A stretch of 41,151 nucleotides of DNA from Vibrio variabilis. Lineage in GTDB: Bacteria; Pseudomonadota; Gammaproteobacteria; Enterobacterales; Vibrionaceae. The notes under the pieces are model-generated. The model searched no databases, was not told where the DNA came from, and worked only from the letters and a program-made list of their open reading frames with translations. A program made the translations under genes and the position numbers. The DNA lies in assembly GCF_003263785.1 (NCBI RefSeq), contig NZ_JYJK01000027.1:1-41151 (forward strand). Direction: 5' to 3'. Below are positions 9,601 to 18,307 of the stretch, piece by piece. Positions within the stretch are counted from its first letter, which is position 1. Every line of letters begins with the position of its first letter.

Positions 9601-9616
9601 GCAAGGACCCCCTTGC
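9601..9616 (+). other. Small hairpin in the acpP leader
   Basis: GCAAGG and CCTTGC form a perfect 6-bp stem with loop ACCC, about 70 bases before the acpP start in the 162-base fabG-acpP gap. There is no T run, so it is not a terminator. A role in mRNA stability or processing of the highly expressed acpP message is possible but only inferred. Confidence 0.3.
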
Positions 9617-9683
9617 AACTTTCAATAGTTCGAATAAACTACGGAAACATCGCATAGAGCGAAATCTGTAAAGGAAAATTAAA

Positions 9684-9917
9684 ATGAGCAACATCGAAGA
9701 ACGCGTAAAGAAAATCATTGTTGAACAGCTAGGTGTAGACGAAGCAGAAGTTAAAAACGAAGCTTCTTTCGTTGACGATCTAGGTGCTGACTCTCTAGAC
9801 ACAGTTGAGCTAGTAATGGCTCTAGAAGAGGAATTCGACACTGAGATTCCTGATGAAGAAGCTGAGAAGATCACTACTGTTCAAGCTGCTATCGACTACG
9901 TAAACAGCGCTCAGTAA
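9684..9917 (+). CDS. acpP: Acyl carrier protein
   Basis: Carries growing acyl chains on a 4'-phosphopantetheine arm for fatty-acid, phospholipid and lipid A synthesis. The 77-aa acidic protein has the attachment serine in [10 protein letters not shown] (S37) and the four-helix pattern of the family, ending [15 protein letters not shown] good ribosome-binding site (GTAAAGGAAA) precedes the ATG, and a strong terminator follows, suggesting a separate abundant short transcript besides read-through into fabF. Confidence 0.98.
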
Positions 9918-9928
9918 TATCTCTTTCT

Positions 9929-9959
9929 AGGCGGCCACCATGGCCGCCTGTGTTTTTTT
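9929..9959 (+). terminator. Intrinsic terminator after acpP
   Basis: A perfect 9-bp GC-rich stem AGGCGGCCA/TGGCCGCCT with a 3-base loop is followed by GTGTTTTTTT. It lies 11 bases after the acpP stop and should end most acpP transcripts, leaving fabF on read-through. Confidence 0.9.
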
Positions 9960-10013
9960 AAAACGTCTTCTATCCTTTCAAAATAGAATCACAAATATCC
10001 CGGAGAAAAAATC

Positions 10014-11253
10014 GTGTCCAAGCGTCGTGTTGTTGTCACTGGCATGGGTATGTTGTCACCGGTAGGCAACACCGTAGAATCTTCATGGAAAGCCCTTCTT
10101 GAGGGCAAGAGTGGTATCGTAAATATTGAACATTTCGATACAACCGATTTCTCAACTCGTTTCGCAGGCTTAGTTAAAGACTTTGACGGCAGTGAGTACG
10201 TGTCTAAAAAAGATGCCAAGAAAATGGATTTGTTTATCCAGTACGGCATCGTGGCAGGTATGCACGCTCTTAAAGACTCAGGTCTAGAAGTCACACCAGA
10301 AAACCAGCACCGTATCGGTGTTGCGATTGGTTCTGGTATCGGCGGTCTTGACCTCATCGAAGCGGGACATCAAGCGTTGGTATCGAAAGGCCCTCGTCGC
10401 GTAAGTCCTTTCTTTGTTCCTTCGACTATTGTAAACATGGTTGCTGGCCAACTTTCTATTCTTGCTGGGTTACGTGGTCCTAACATCGCTATTTCAACAG
10501 CGTGTACTACAGGTTTGCATAACATTGGCCATGCAGCGCGCATGATGCATACGGCGATGCGGAAGCTATGGTTGCGGGCGGCTCTGAGAAGGCGTCTACA
10601 CCACTAGGTATGGCTGGCTTCGGTGCTGCTAAAGCGCTGTCGACTCGTAACGATGAGCCACAAAAAGCATCACGCCCTTGGGATGTGGATCGCGATGGTT
10701 TCGTACTAGGTGATGGCGCGGGCATGATCGTACTGGAAGAGTACGAGCACGCGAAAGCACGTGGTGCTAAGATCTACGCAGAGCTTGTTGCTTCGGTATG
10801 AGCGGTGACGCTTACCACATGACCTCTCCAAGCGAAGATGGTTCTGGTGGCGCACTAGCAATGGAAGCGGCACTTCGTGATGCTGGTCTTACAGGCGAAC
10901 AAATCGGTTATGTAAACGCACACGGTACGTCAACACCTGCGGGTGACGTGGCTGAAATCAAAGGCATTAAACGTGCACTTGGTGAAGAAGGCTCGAAGAA
11001 AGTACTGGTATCGTCAACAAAATCAATGACAGGTCACCTTCTTGGTGCTGCGGGTTCTACTGAGGCGATCATCACGATCATGTCGTTGGTTGATCAAATC
11101 GTGCCACCAACGATTAACCTAGATAATCCAGACCCAGAGATCGATGTGGACCTAGTCCCACATACTGCGCGTAAAGTGGAAATGGAATACGCATTGTGTA
11201 ACTCGTTCGGTTTTGGTGGTACAAACGGCTCACTTATCTTTAAAAAGATGTAA
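10014..11253 (+). CDS. fabF: 3-oxoacyl-ACP synthase II (GTG start; two apparent frameshifts)
   Basis: Elongating condensing enzyme (KAS II), important for temperature control of unsaturated fatty acids. It starts at GTG after CGGAGAAAA and reads [20 protein letters not shown]. The catalytic triad is present: Cys in STACTTG, His in [11 protein letters not shown] and His in [12 protein letters not shown]; the end is [17 protein letters not shown]. Two breaks occur, at 10547 (ATGATGCATAC for ATGATGGCATAC, giving [12 protein letters not shown]) and 10790 (GTTGCTTC for GTTGGCTTC, giving AELVGFGMSGD). Each is GG read as G, and the corrected protein is about 413 aa, the normal length. Sequencing error is the simplest reading. 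Confidence 0.93.
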
Positions 11254-11285
11254 TCTCTATTCATTGAGATAAGAGACTTGTATTT

Positions 11286-11322
11286 AAACGGCTTGATGCT
11301 TAGCATTGAGCCGTTTTGTTAT
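11286..11322 (+). terminator. Probable intrinsic terminator between fabF and pabC
   Basis: AAACGGCT and AGCCGTTT form an 8-bp stem, extended inside by GATGC/GCATT around a TTA loop, followed by TTGTTATTTT. It lies 33 bases after the fabF stop and just before the pabC ribosome-binding site, so it may limit read-through from fab genes into pabC-mltG-tmk-holB. Confidence 0.75.
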
Positions 11323-11336
11323 TTTAAGGGAACAGT

Positions 11337-12141
11337 ATGCATTGGCGCGATGGTCAGCTATCGAAAGGATTTCGGTAAGTGACAGAAGTTTTCAATACGG
11401 TGACGGCTGCTTTACAACGATCTTGACGCGAGATGGCAAACTTCAGCTGTGGGCGCAGCACGTGAAGCGTATGGAACAGGCGCTCGAAGCATTGCGTATT
11501 GCTCCCGTAGATTGGAACGCCTTGCGTGACGATATTGAAAGCCGAGCGCTGCCCGATCCACAAGCAGGCATCAAGCTGCACGTAAGTCGAGGAGAAGGTG
11601 GTCGAGGCTACAGCGCCAAGGTTAACCATGGTCCCTTTGTTACGGTAAGCTGCTTTCAATATCCGGGAAAATATAACGAACTCCGACAAAATGGTGTCGA
11701 ACTGACGGTTTCAGACGTGGTGTTGGGGCACAGTCCATTATTGGCTGGCTTGAAACATAATAATCGACTCGAACAAATTCTCGCGAAATCTAATGTAGAA
11801 GATGCTGGCTATATGGATGGCATCGTCCTCGATTTGGGGGCGAATGTCATTGAAACCACGATGGCAAATCTGTTTTGGGTTAAGTCTCAGCAGGTGTTTA
11901 CGCCTGATCTTTCGCTTGCGGGTGTTTCCGGTGTTATGCGCGAGCAAGTGCTTGAAGCGATGAACTCGCTTGGCTATATGGTGACTATTGGTCAATTTAG
12001 TCTAGAGACTCTTTTAGAGGCTGATGAGGTTTTCGTTACCAATTGTATTCTAGGGGTTGCGCCGTCATCAAAATTAGGGAAGTTGAGTTCGTCAAAGGCT
12101 CACTAACAAAACAGATCCAGGAGAAGTTAAGTCTGTGCTAA
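11337..12141 (+). CDS. pabC: Aminodeoxychorismate lyase (two apparent frameshifts)
   Basis: PLP enzyme that converts 4-amino-4-deoxychorismate to p-aminobenzoate and pyruvate for folate synthesis; class IV aminotransferase fold. A ribosome-binding site AAGGGAA precedes ATG at 11337 (MHWRDGQLSK). The frame breaks at 11364-11368 (AAAGG, one base short) and resumes as ISVSDRSFQYGDGCFTTIL. The PLP lysine lies in GLKHNNRLEQ and the cofactor loop in VIETTMANLFW. A second break at 12064 (GCCGTC for GCCGGTC) restores VIKIREVEFVKGSLTKQIQE and a stop at 12141. The corrected end overlaps the mltG start by 7 bases, as expected for coupled genes. Both breaks are single-base losses in homopolymers. Confidence 0.9.
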
Positions 12142-13151
12142 AGAAGTTTGTATTACTCGTCATCGTGCTATGTGCGTTAGCTGCTGGCGGCTTTTTATAT
12201 GTAAAGAACAGTGTTGAGACATTTATTGCCCAACCGCTCAATATCGAACAACCGGAGTTGGTGACAATTCAGCGTGGGAATAGCCTCAATACAATAATAA
12301 GCAAATTTGTCACCAACCAATGGATCGAACCAACAGATTTTGAGCCATTAATTCGTCGTTTTCACCCTGAACTCACTCAGATTAAGGTCGGCACATTTGA
12401 GCTAAAACCTGGTATGAATTTCGAGCAGGCCATAAGTGAAATTATCCATGGGCAGGAGTATCAACTCGCTATTACCTTTATCGAGGGCTCAACGTTTAAA
12501 GAGTGGCGCCAGCAATTCGCAACTGCTGAGCATTTAGAGCATGCGACAGAGGAAATGACAGAGGCTGAAATTGCCAAGGCTTTGGGGATTGAACATAAAA
12601 AGCTTGAAGGCTTGTTTCTTGCAGAAACGTATCATTATTCGGTAGGTGACAGCGACCTAGATATCCTAAAACGCGCTAACAGCAAACTTGAAAAAATACT
12701 CAATGCGGCCTGGGAGCAGAAACAAGAGAAATTGCCGTTAGAAAATCAGTATGAAGCGCTAATTTTAGCCTCAATCATTGAAAAAGAGACCTCGGTTCCC
12801 TCTGAGCGTGAACGTGTCGCATCCGTATTCGTCAACCGTCTGAACAAAGGCATGCGTCTTCAAACTGACCCAACTGTCATTTACGGCATGGGCGACAGAT
12901 ACGATGGCAATATTCGTAAAAAAGATCTTCGCGAGCGTACGCCTTACAATACCTATGTTATCAATGGGCTGCCACCAACGCCGATTGCAATGCCAGGCAA
13001 AGCGTCTATCATGGCGGCAGTGAATCCAGAAGACAGCAACTATCTCTATTTTGTTGCTAGTGGCACGGGTGGTCATGTGTTTTCTAAGAACCTACGCGAC
13101 CACAACCGTGCGGTCCAACAGTATTTAAAACAGTTAAGAAGTCGAAAATGA
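12135..13151 (+). CDS. mltG: Endolytic murein transglycosylase MltG (YceG)
   Basis: Inner-membrane lytic transglycosylase that cuts nascent peptidoglycan strands and so sets glycan chain length. The 338-aa protein starts at GTG ([20 protein letters not shown]) with one N-terminal membrane anchor (about 4-22) and a periplasmic YceG domain. The catalytic Glu lies in [10 protein letters not shown] (216-218 region), followed by the conserved [19 protein letters not shown] and [16 protein letters not shown]. It overlaps pabC at the start and tmk by 4 bases (ATGA) at the end, so translational coupling is likely. Confidence 0.95.
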   Translation: MLKKFVLLVIVLCALAAGGFLYVKNSVETFIAQPLNIEQPELVTIQRGNSLNTIISKFVTNQWIEPTDFEPLIRRFHPELTQIKVGTFELKPGMNFEQAISEIIHGQEYQLAITFIEGSTFKEWRQQFATAEHLEHATEEMTEAEIAKALGIEHKKLEGLFLAETYHYSVGDSDLDILKRANSKLEKILNAAWEQKQEKLPLENQYEALILASIIEKETSVPSERERVASVFVNRLNKGMRLQTDPTVIYGMGDRYDGNIRKKDLRERTPYNTYVINGLPPTPIAMPGKASIMAAVNPEDSNYLYFVASGTGGHVFSKNLRDHNRAVQQYLKQLRSRK

Positions 13152-13780
13152 ATCAAGGTAAATTCATAGTTATTGAGGGCCTAGAAGGCGCCGGAAAAAG
13201 TTCTGCAATGAGCGTACTTCTTGAAGAACTTGAAGCTGCGGGGATTGAGCATATTGAAAATACTCGCGAGCCCGGAGGTACGGTGCTTGCGGAAAAAATG
13301 CGTGCCTTGGTGAAAGAAGAACAGCCTGGTGAGGCACTGCAAGATCGCTCAGAATTGCTTTTGATGTACGCCGCTCGTATTCAACTTGTAGAAACCGTCA
13401 TTAAGCCAGCGCTTGAAAAAGGCGCGTGGGTGGTTGGCGACCGTCATGATCTCTCTTCACAGGCTTATCAAGGCGGTGGTCGTCAAATCGATGCAGACAT
13501 CATGTCGTCGCTAAAACAGATCGCACTGGGTAGTTTCAAGCCTGACTTTACTTTGTATTTGGACATTGAGCCACGCCTCGGTCTGGAGCGCGCTCGTGGG
13601 CGTGGCGAACTGGATCGCATCGAGAAAATGGACATCAGCTTTTTTGAGCGTACTCGTGAACGATACTTAGATCTAGCGAGTGAGGATTCGAGCATTGTGA
13701 CGATTGATGCCAGTCAAGAGATCGATTCGGTTCAAGCGGATATTCGCCAAGCGGTAAGAGCTTGGTTAGCACAGCAGTAG
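13148..13780 (+). CDS. tmk: Thymidylate kinase
   Basis: Phosphorylates dTMP to dTDP for DNA synthesis; essential. The 210-aa protein has the P-loop GLEGAGKSS (11-19), the TREPGGT segment, the [15 protein letters not shown] motif and a lid [10 protein letters not shown] of the E. coli type. The start overlaps the mltG stop (ATGA). A 8-base gap leads to holB, so the replication pair tmk-holB is kept together as in other gammaproteobacteria. Confidence 0.97.
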   Translation: MNQGKFIVIEGLEGAGKSSAMSVLLEELEAAGIEHIENTREPGGTVLAEKMRALVKEEQPGEALQDRSELLLMYAARIQLVETVIKPALEKGAWVVGDRHDLSSQAYQGGGRQIDADIMSSLKQIALGSFKPDFTLYLDIEPRLGLERARGRGELDRIEKMDISFFERTRERYLDLASEDSSIVTIDASQEIDSVQADIRQAVRAWLAQQ

Positions 13781-13788
13781 GGAAGTTT

Positions 13789-14741
13789 ATGCAGGCGTAT
13801 CCTTGGCAAACGGCCACTTGGCAGCAGCTTAAATCCAATCTAGAACGAGCGCACATTCCAGGCGCAATGCTACTACAAGCGAAACCAGGCCTAGCGCCTG
13901 AAGCATTGATAGATCGCTATGTAAGTGGCTTGATCTGTGCAAACGATGCCTCTGAACCATGTGGATTTTGCCATGCTTGTAGCTTAATCAGTTCAAAGTC
14001 TCATCCTGACGTGCATGTGGTGTTGCCAGAAAAGGATAAGAAGACACTTTCTGTTGAGCAGATCCGCCAAGCTAATAAGTGGGCGCTGGAGTCCTCCCAG
14101 TTTGGGGCTATCGTGTGATTGTGGTTCCTCAGGCCGAACGAATGAATGCCTCTGCGGCCAATGCGTTGCTAAAGACGCTCGAAGAGCCGCCTAGCGCCTG
14201 TCTGTTTATCCTCTCAACGGATAATGCGCAACGTTTGTTGCCAACGATAAGAAGTCGCTGTGAAGTCTGGCAAATTGCTGCTCCGACACAACAGGTGGCT
14301 TGCGAATGGGTAGGACAGCAACTCAACAAAAAAGTATCTCCTCGGATTGCTTACCTATGTCAGAGTGAGCCTTTGGTAATGAAAGCTTTCCTTGAAGAAA
14401 ATCATGAAAAAGTTTTCGAAGGTTTACTTGAGTTATTTATCCAAGTAGCAACGAATGGTCAAACGGACGTGTCGTCTTTGACTACTAATTTGGTTAAGAG
14501 TGATGTGGCTGTCGATGTTCAGCTCTCTTGGCTGTGGCTTGTGTTGGTGAGTGCACAAAAACATGCACTCGGTGTAAATGATGACACGATCACTGCAGAG
14601 GCGAAGCAGTTAGCAGCACACTTCGACTATCAGACCTTGTTCCAACAAGCAGAGGCAGTGGCTGAGCTGAGACAGCAGCTTTCGGCTTCTAGTGGTCTAA
14701 ATATCGAACTCATGGTCACTAACTGGTTATATCGTTTTTAG
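13789..14741 (+). CDS. holB: DNA polymerase III subunit delta' (apparent frameshift at 14104-14107)
   Basis: Clamp-loader subunit that works with delta and tau/gamma to load the beta clamp; essential. The start at 13789 (MQAYPWQTATWQQL) follows AGGGAAG. The N-terminal part contains the zinc-binding cysteines in CANDASEPCGFCHAC. The frame ends early at 14118 because a G run reads 4 instead of 5 (14104-14107); correcting it gives SSQFGGYRVIVVPQAERMN, then the SRC motif in IRSRCEVW and the C-terminal collar domain. The corrected length is about 317 aa, normal for the family. I take it as a sequencing error because loss of holB is lethal in E. coli. Confidence 0.92.
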
Positions 14742-14780
14742 TTCGTTAATTTTCGTCTCGTTCTAACCCTGAACATGGTT

Positions 14781-14806
14781 TTGGTCTACTCTATCTGAGA
14801 GACCAA
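14781..14806. other. Hairpin in the holB-tatD gap
   Basis: TTGGTCT and AGACCAA form a 7-bp stem that continues as CTC/GAG past one bulged A, with loop TATCT. No T run follows on either strand, so this is not a standard terminator. The 130-base gap shows no other clear signal, and tatD has no good ribosome-binding site. Confidence 0.3.
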
Positions 14807-14871
14807 GACCGCTAAACAGTATATCACCTCCGTTTTCCTCCAATTTTTCATAGTTAATTAAGTAAATTATT

Positions 14872-15633
14872 ATGTTTGTAGATTCACATTGTCATCTTGA
14901 TAAACTCAACTACGATGAGTTGCACGATGGTATTCAGGACGTACTCAATAAAGCCAAAGCCGCAAACGTAGAACAGCTTTTGTCCGTTGGCGTTACGTTG
15001 GACTCTTTTCCTGCAATGATGGAGCTGATCAAGCCCTATCCGCAAATTAAGGCGTCTTGTGGTGTTCATCCTCTAGATGTTGAAAGTGACTTCTGTTTGG
15101 AGCAGTTTAAGCGTTATGTGGAGGACGAACGTGTTGTGGCAGTGGGTGAAACCGGTTTGGATTATCATTACCAACCTGAGACGGCTGAGCTTCAGAAACG
15201 TCGCTTTGAGCAGCAAGTTGACCTCGCGGTTGACGTGAACAAACCACTCATCATTCATACTCGTAATGCTCGCCAAGATACCTTAGATATCCTAAGAAAT
15301 GGCCATGCGGAGCGTTGTGGTGGTGTGATTCATTGCTTTACGGAAGACTTGCCTTTTGCTCAAGCTGCGATGGAGCTGGGCTTTTACATCTCGATTTCGG
15401 GAATTGTTACCTTCAGACAGGCAAAAGAGCTTAAAGAAGTAGTGAGACAATTACCGTTAGAACGTCTGCTCATTGAAACGGATTCACCCTATCTTGCTCC
15501 CATCCCACACCGCGGAAAAGAGAACCAACCCGCCTATGTTGTCGAAGTTGCCGCTTACATTGCACAGCTAAAAGGGGTGTCGTTGTCTGAGGTCGCTGAA
15601 AAAACCACCAAAAATTATCATGATCTTTTTTGA
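14872..15633 (+). CDS. TatD-family metal-dependent hydrolase (YcfH type)
   Basis: Amidohydrolase-fold metalloenzyme; the YcfH branch next to holB is annotated as a putative deoxyribonuclease, and TatD itself is a 3'-5' exonuclease in repair. The 253-aa protein shows the metal-binding HxH in MFVDSHCHLD (H6, H8), GETGLDYHY with the bridging Glu, IIHTR, VIHCFTEDL, and the ETDSPYLAP ending motif. It is the last gene of the tmk-holB group and is closed by a terminator. The family is clear; the physiological substrate is not. Confidence 0.88.
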   Translation: MFVDSHCHLDKLNYDELHDGIQDVLNKAKAANVEQLLSVGVTLDSFPAMMELIKPYPQIKASCGVHPLDVESDFCLEQFKRYVEDERVVAVGETGLDYHYQPETAELQKRRFEQQVDLAVDVNKPLIIHTRNARQDTLDILRNGHAERCGGVIHCFTEDLPFAQAAMELGFYISISGIVTFRQAKELKEVVRQLPLERLLIETDSPYLAPIPHRGKENQPAYVVEVAAYIAQLKGVSLSEVAEKTTKNYHDLF

Positions 15634-15668
15634 GGTAGGAAATAACAACTTTGACACATGTGATTACT

Positions 15669-15692
15669 AAAGGCGCAGTTTGCGCCTTTTTT
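15669..15692 (+). terminator. Intrinsic terminator after tatD
   Basis: A perfect 9-bp stem AAAGGCGCA/TGCGCCTTT with loop GTT is followed by a T run, 36 bases after the tatD stop. Confidence 0.9.
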
Positions 15693-15828
15693 GTCGAAAA
15701 AAATTGAAAAGTTCAAATAAATTTAATGTTAACGATTTCTGTTGAGAAAAAAGCCGTGATTCTGCACAAACTGTAATTATGTTACGTAAAATAACTTAGA
15801 AGCCTATTTTATTCACTAAGTAAAATTA

Positions 15829-15861
15829 ATTGATATAAATATAAAGTGTATTTATATCAAT
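15829..15861. repeat. Perfect 33-base palindrome upstream of ptsG
   Basis: ATTGATATAAATA and TATTTATATCAAT are exact inverse complements separated by TAAAGTG. It lies about 140 bases upstream of the probable ptsG transcription start, so it is more likely an operator than part of the ptsG mRNA. It does not match a site I know. Confidence 0.6.
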
Positions 15862-15900
15862 GCTTTATGTGTATTGAAAACCATTACACAAGCCTATTCG

Positions 15901-15922
15901 AAACGTGATCCATACGTAGTTT
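15901..15922. promoter_or_regulatory. Candidate CRP site upstream of ptsG
   Basis: The left half AAACGTGATC fits the CRP consensus (AAATGTGATC) at 9 of 10 bases; the right half (ending ACGTAGTTT) is poor. Its centre lies about 90 bases before the start site predicted from the TATAAT at 15989, a distance compatible with class I activation. Confidence 0.3.
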
Positions 15923-15988
15923 TGAAACTAAATTTCGTAAGTGTGTAGAAACCTTGAGTGCCATCAAGATATATTTAGAGGCAGAAAA

Positions 15989-15994
15989 TATAAT
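15989..15994 (+). promoter_or_regulatory. Candidate -10 box of ptsG
   Basis: Perfect TATAAT with a weak -35 region (AAGATA at 15966-15971), the pattern of an activator-dependent promoter. It predicts a leader of about 93 nt. Confidence 0.4.
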
Positions 15995-16018
15995 TCGAAT
16001 CGTGGTTACATTTTCTAT

Positions 16019-16060
16019 GGGTGCTAACATTTAGGCTACGGGGGTGTGCCGTTAGAGCCC
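16019..16060 (+). other. Leader hairpin of ptsG mRNA
   Basis: GGGTGCTAAC (16019-16028) pairs with GTTAGAGCCC (16051-16060) at nine of ten positions, counting one G-U pair; inside, GGC/GCC (16034-16036 and 16048-16050) adds a second stem. It ends 22 bases before the ribosome-binding site. Confidence 0.45.
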
Positions 16061-16093
16061 ATAAATACTAATAACTTTATCAGGAGCATAAAC

Positions 16094-17526
16094 ATGTTTA
16101 AGAACCTTTTTGCTAACCTGCAAAAATTGGTAAGTCTCTGATGCTACCAGTATCGGTACTACCAGTTGCAGGTATTCTACTTGGGGTAGGTGCTGCTAAC
16201 CTAGGCTTCATTCCAGATGTGGTTTCAAACCTAATGGAACAAGCTGGTGGTTCAGTATTCGGCCAAATGGCATTGCTATTCGCTGTAGGTGTAGCACTAG
16301 GCTTTACTAACAACGACGGTGTTGCAGGTCTTGCAGCTATCGTTGGTTACGGCATCATGACTGCAACGCTAAGCGTTATGGCTGGTGTTATGGGCGTTGA
16401 GAAAATCGATACAGGTGTACTAGGTGGTATCCTTGTCGGTGGTGTGGCTGCTTGGGCATTCAACCGTTTCTTCAAAATCCAACTTCCAGAGTACCTTGGC
16501 TTCTTCGCTGGTAAGCGTGCTGTGCCAATCATCACTGGTTTCACTGCAATCGCGCTTGGTATCGTACTGTCAATCGTATGGCCTCCAATCGGTTCTGCAA
16601 TCGGTGCATTCTCTCACTGGGCAGCTGAGCAAAACCCACAACTAGCATTCGGTATCTACGGTGTTGTTGAGCGTTCTCTAATCCCATTCGGTCTACACCA
16701 CGTTTGGAACGTACCATTCTTCTTCGAAGCAGGTACTTGTGTGAACGCTGCAGGCGAAACTCAAAACGGCGTACTAACTTGTTACCTAGTTGCAGACGAA
16801 GCGTCTCGTGCTGCTGGTAATGGCTTCGGTCAGCTAGCGGGTGGTTACATGTTCAAGATGTTCGGTCTACCAGCTGCTGCAATCGCTATTGCACACTGTG
16901 CTAAGCCAGAGAACCGCGCGAAAGTTATGGGTATCATGGCTTCTGCAGCTCTAACATCGTTCCTAACAGGTATCACTGAGCCAATCGAATTCTCTTTCCT
17001 ATTCGTTGCTCCAGTACTTTACGGAATTCACGCTCTACTAGCAGGTTCTGCATACGTTGTTGCTAACACTGTAGGTTTTGTACACGGTACATCATTCTCA
17101 CACGGCCTAATCGACTTCCTAGTTCTATCTGGTAACTCTCAGAAGATTGGTCTAATGGTGGGTATCGGTCTAATCTACGCAGCTATCTACTACTTCGTGT
17201 TCCGCACAGTAATCACAGCTATGGATCTTAAGACTCCAGGTCGTGAAGACGAAACAGAAGACGCAGCAGCAGCAGTTTCTGGTAACGAAATGGCTGGCGA
17301 ACTAGTTGCAGCGTTCGGCGGTAAAGCAAACATCACAGGTCTAGATGCATGTATCACACGTCTACGTGTTGCTGTAGCTGACACTGAAATCGTTGACCAA
17401 GACAAGCTTAAGCAACTTGGTGCGGCAGGTGTTGTTGTAGTATCAGGTGGTGTTCAAGCTATCTTCGGTACTAAGTCTGATAACCTGAAAACAGACATGG
17501 ATGAGTGGATTCGTAACCACGGCTAA
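16094..17526 (+). CDS. ptsG: PTS glucose transporter subunit IIBC (apparent frameshift at 16122-16126)
   Basis: Imports and phosphorylates glucose using phosphate from EIIA-Glc. ATG 16094 follows CAGGAGC and reads [11 protein letters not shown]; the frame breaks where a run of 6 A is read as 5 (16122-16126), after which [20 protein letters not shown] continues. The EIIC domain fills about 1-380 with many membrane helices and the conserved [10 protein letters not shown] segment. A linker leads to the EIIB domain with the phosphorylated cysteine in [10 protein letters not shown] and the ending [20 protein letters not shown]. Glucose specificity is inferred from close similarity to E. coli PtsG; a separate EIIA is not encoded here, as expected for this type. 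Confidence 0.92.
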
Positions 17527-17551
17527 TCAGCTCAATCCAAATTGAATAAAA

Positions 17552-17577
17552 AAGGAAGCGAAAGCTTCCTTTTTTTT
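17552..17577 (+). terminator. Terminator after ptsG, probably bidirectional
   Basis: An 8-bp stem AAGGAAGC/GCTTCCTT closed by a GAAA tetraloop has T runs on both strands. It lies between the convergent ptsG and the GNAT gene and can serve both. Confidence 0.9.
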
Positions 17578-17623
17578 CGTTCGGATCCTGACCAGTGAAA
17601 TACGTTTTTAATTGAGAAGTGCT

Positions 17624-18175
17624 TTATGCTGTGCGTGTGTTGGGAGTAATCGAGTAGACCATGCCTTCTCTGGGTTCCCCGTTAAACACATAGCGATTCT
17701 GCGCGATACATTCAAAGGTGGCACCTAAACGCTGAGCAAGGTGGTGACTAGGCGAGTTGTCCGGGTCACAGACAATCTCTAAGCGAGTAAGGAGTAGGTG
17801 AGCAAAGGCGAATTCAATAATCGCTTCCATCGCTTCTAGAGCGTAACCTTGATGCTGCGCTGAATCCTTTAGCCAGTAGCCAAGACTTCCCATATTGAAG
17901 GTATGATAAAACTCATTGAATGCAGCCATGCCGAGAAACTCGTCGCTATCGCGGTCAAACAAAGCGAAGCCAAATGCCGACGCTTTTACCCAATTGAGGC
18001 GCGTGGCACTAATAAATTCGAGAGCTTCTTCTTCGGTGTAATTTGAGTGACACCAATCAATCCACTGATGAAGTGACGGTGAGGTTTGGATCGCTTTTGC
18101 AAACTGTGGTGCATGTTCTGATGTTAGCAGACGTAAGCATAAGCGCTTGGTGTATATGGTGTAATTGACGTTCAT
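17624..18175 (-). CDS. GNAT-family N-acetyltransferase, RimJ/RimL-like
   Basis: A 183-aa acetyl-CoA-dependent transferase. The early KRLCLRLLT segment, the fold region LGYWLKDSAQHQGYALEAM (QxxGxA acetyl-CoA loop) and the late CDPDNSPSHHLAQRLG motif are typical of the RimJ/RimL branch that acetylates ribosomal proteins or other N-termini. The actual substrate cannot be told. The ATG is preceded at 6 bases by TATACT and lacks a Shine-Dalgarno sequence. It stands alone between ptsG (convergent) and the terminator of csiV. Confidence 0.82.
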   Translation of the reverse strand: MNVNYTIYTKRLCLRLLTSEHAPQFAKAIQTSPSLHQWIDWCHSNYTEEEALEFISATRLNWVKASAFGFALFDRDSDEFLGMAAFNEFYHTFNMGSLGYWLKDSAQHQGYALEAMEAIIEFAFAHLLLTRLEIVCDPDNSPSHHLAQRLGATFECIAQNRYVFNGEPREGMVYSITPNTRTA

Positions 18176-18181
18176 AGGCAG

Positions 18182-18210
18182 AGTATAAACGTTTATGCGA
18201 GTGAGTTCAC
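18182..18210 (-). promoter_or_regulatory. Promoter of the GNAT gene, start codon 6 bases downstream
   Basis: On the - strand GTGAAC, a 17-bp spacer and TATACT precede CTGCCT and the ATG at 18175. The -10 box is good and the -35 matches 3 of 6 positions. The expected start site coincides with the ATG. Confidence 0.45.
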
Positions 18211-18245
18211 AGCTCGGTTAGCTTTTTGAGAGTTGGGGAAATTAA

Positions 18246-18273
18246 ATAAAAAAGACCCGCAATGCGAGTCTTT
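18246..18273 (-). terminator. Intrinsic terminator after csiV
   Basis: AAAGAC and CGC pair with GCG and GTCTTT around an AAT loop (10-bp stem with one C/A mismatch); on the - strand the stem is followed by TTTTTATTTAATTT. It begins 35 bases after the csiV stop. Confidence 0.75.
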
Positions 18274-18307
18274 AAAACCGGAGTGTATCTAGAAGAGTGT
18301 GGTTCGA

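Larger units (their letters stand above)
15693..16093 (+). promoter_or_regulatory. ptsG control region
   Basis: This AT-rich 400-base stretch has no open gene. It holds, in order: a perfect 13-bp inverted repeat (15829-15861), a second dyad TGTGTA-N11-TACACA (15868-15890), a CRP-like site (15901-15922), a TATAAT box (15989-15994) and a strong leader hairpin (16019-16060) before the CAGGAGC ribosome-binding site of ptsG. Glucose transporter genes are typically controlled by CRP and by a sugar-responsive repressor; which protein uses each site here is unknown. Confidence 0.5.

Noticed and set aside
8785..11253. fabG and fabF as true pseudogenes
   Set aside because: Each break is one lost base in a GG pair, all active-site residues are intact, and fabG is essential. 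Real decay would also show stops, insertions and substitutions.
16424..16645. Open frame overlapping ptsG in another frame
   Set aside because: A Ser/Leu-rich shadow of the EIIC membrane region; ptsG itself is full length after one base is restored.
16094..17526. Programmed frameshift in ptsG at the A run
   Set aside because: The A run could suggest slippage, but the break lies 10 codons in, ptsG genes are not known to need it, and the same kind of loss occurs in many other genes here.
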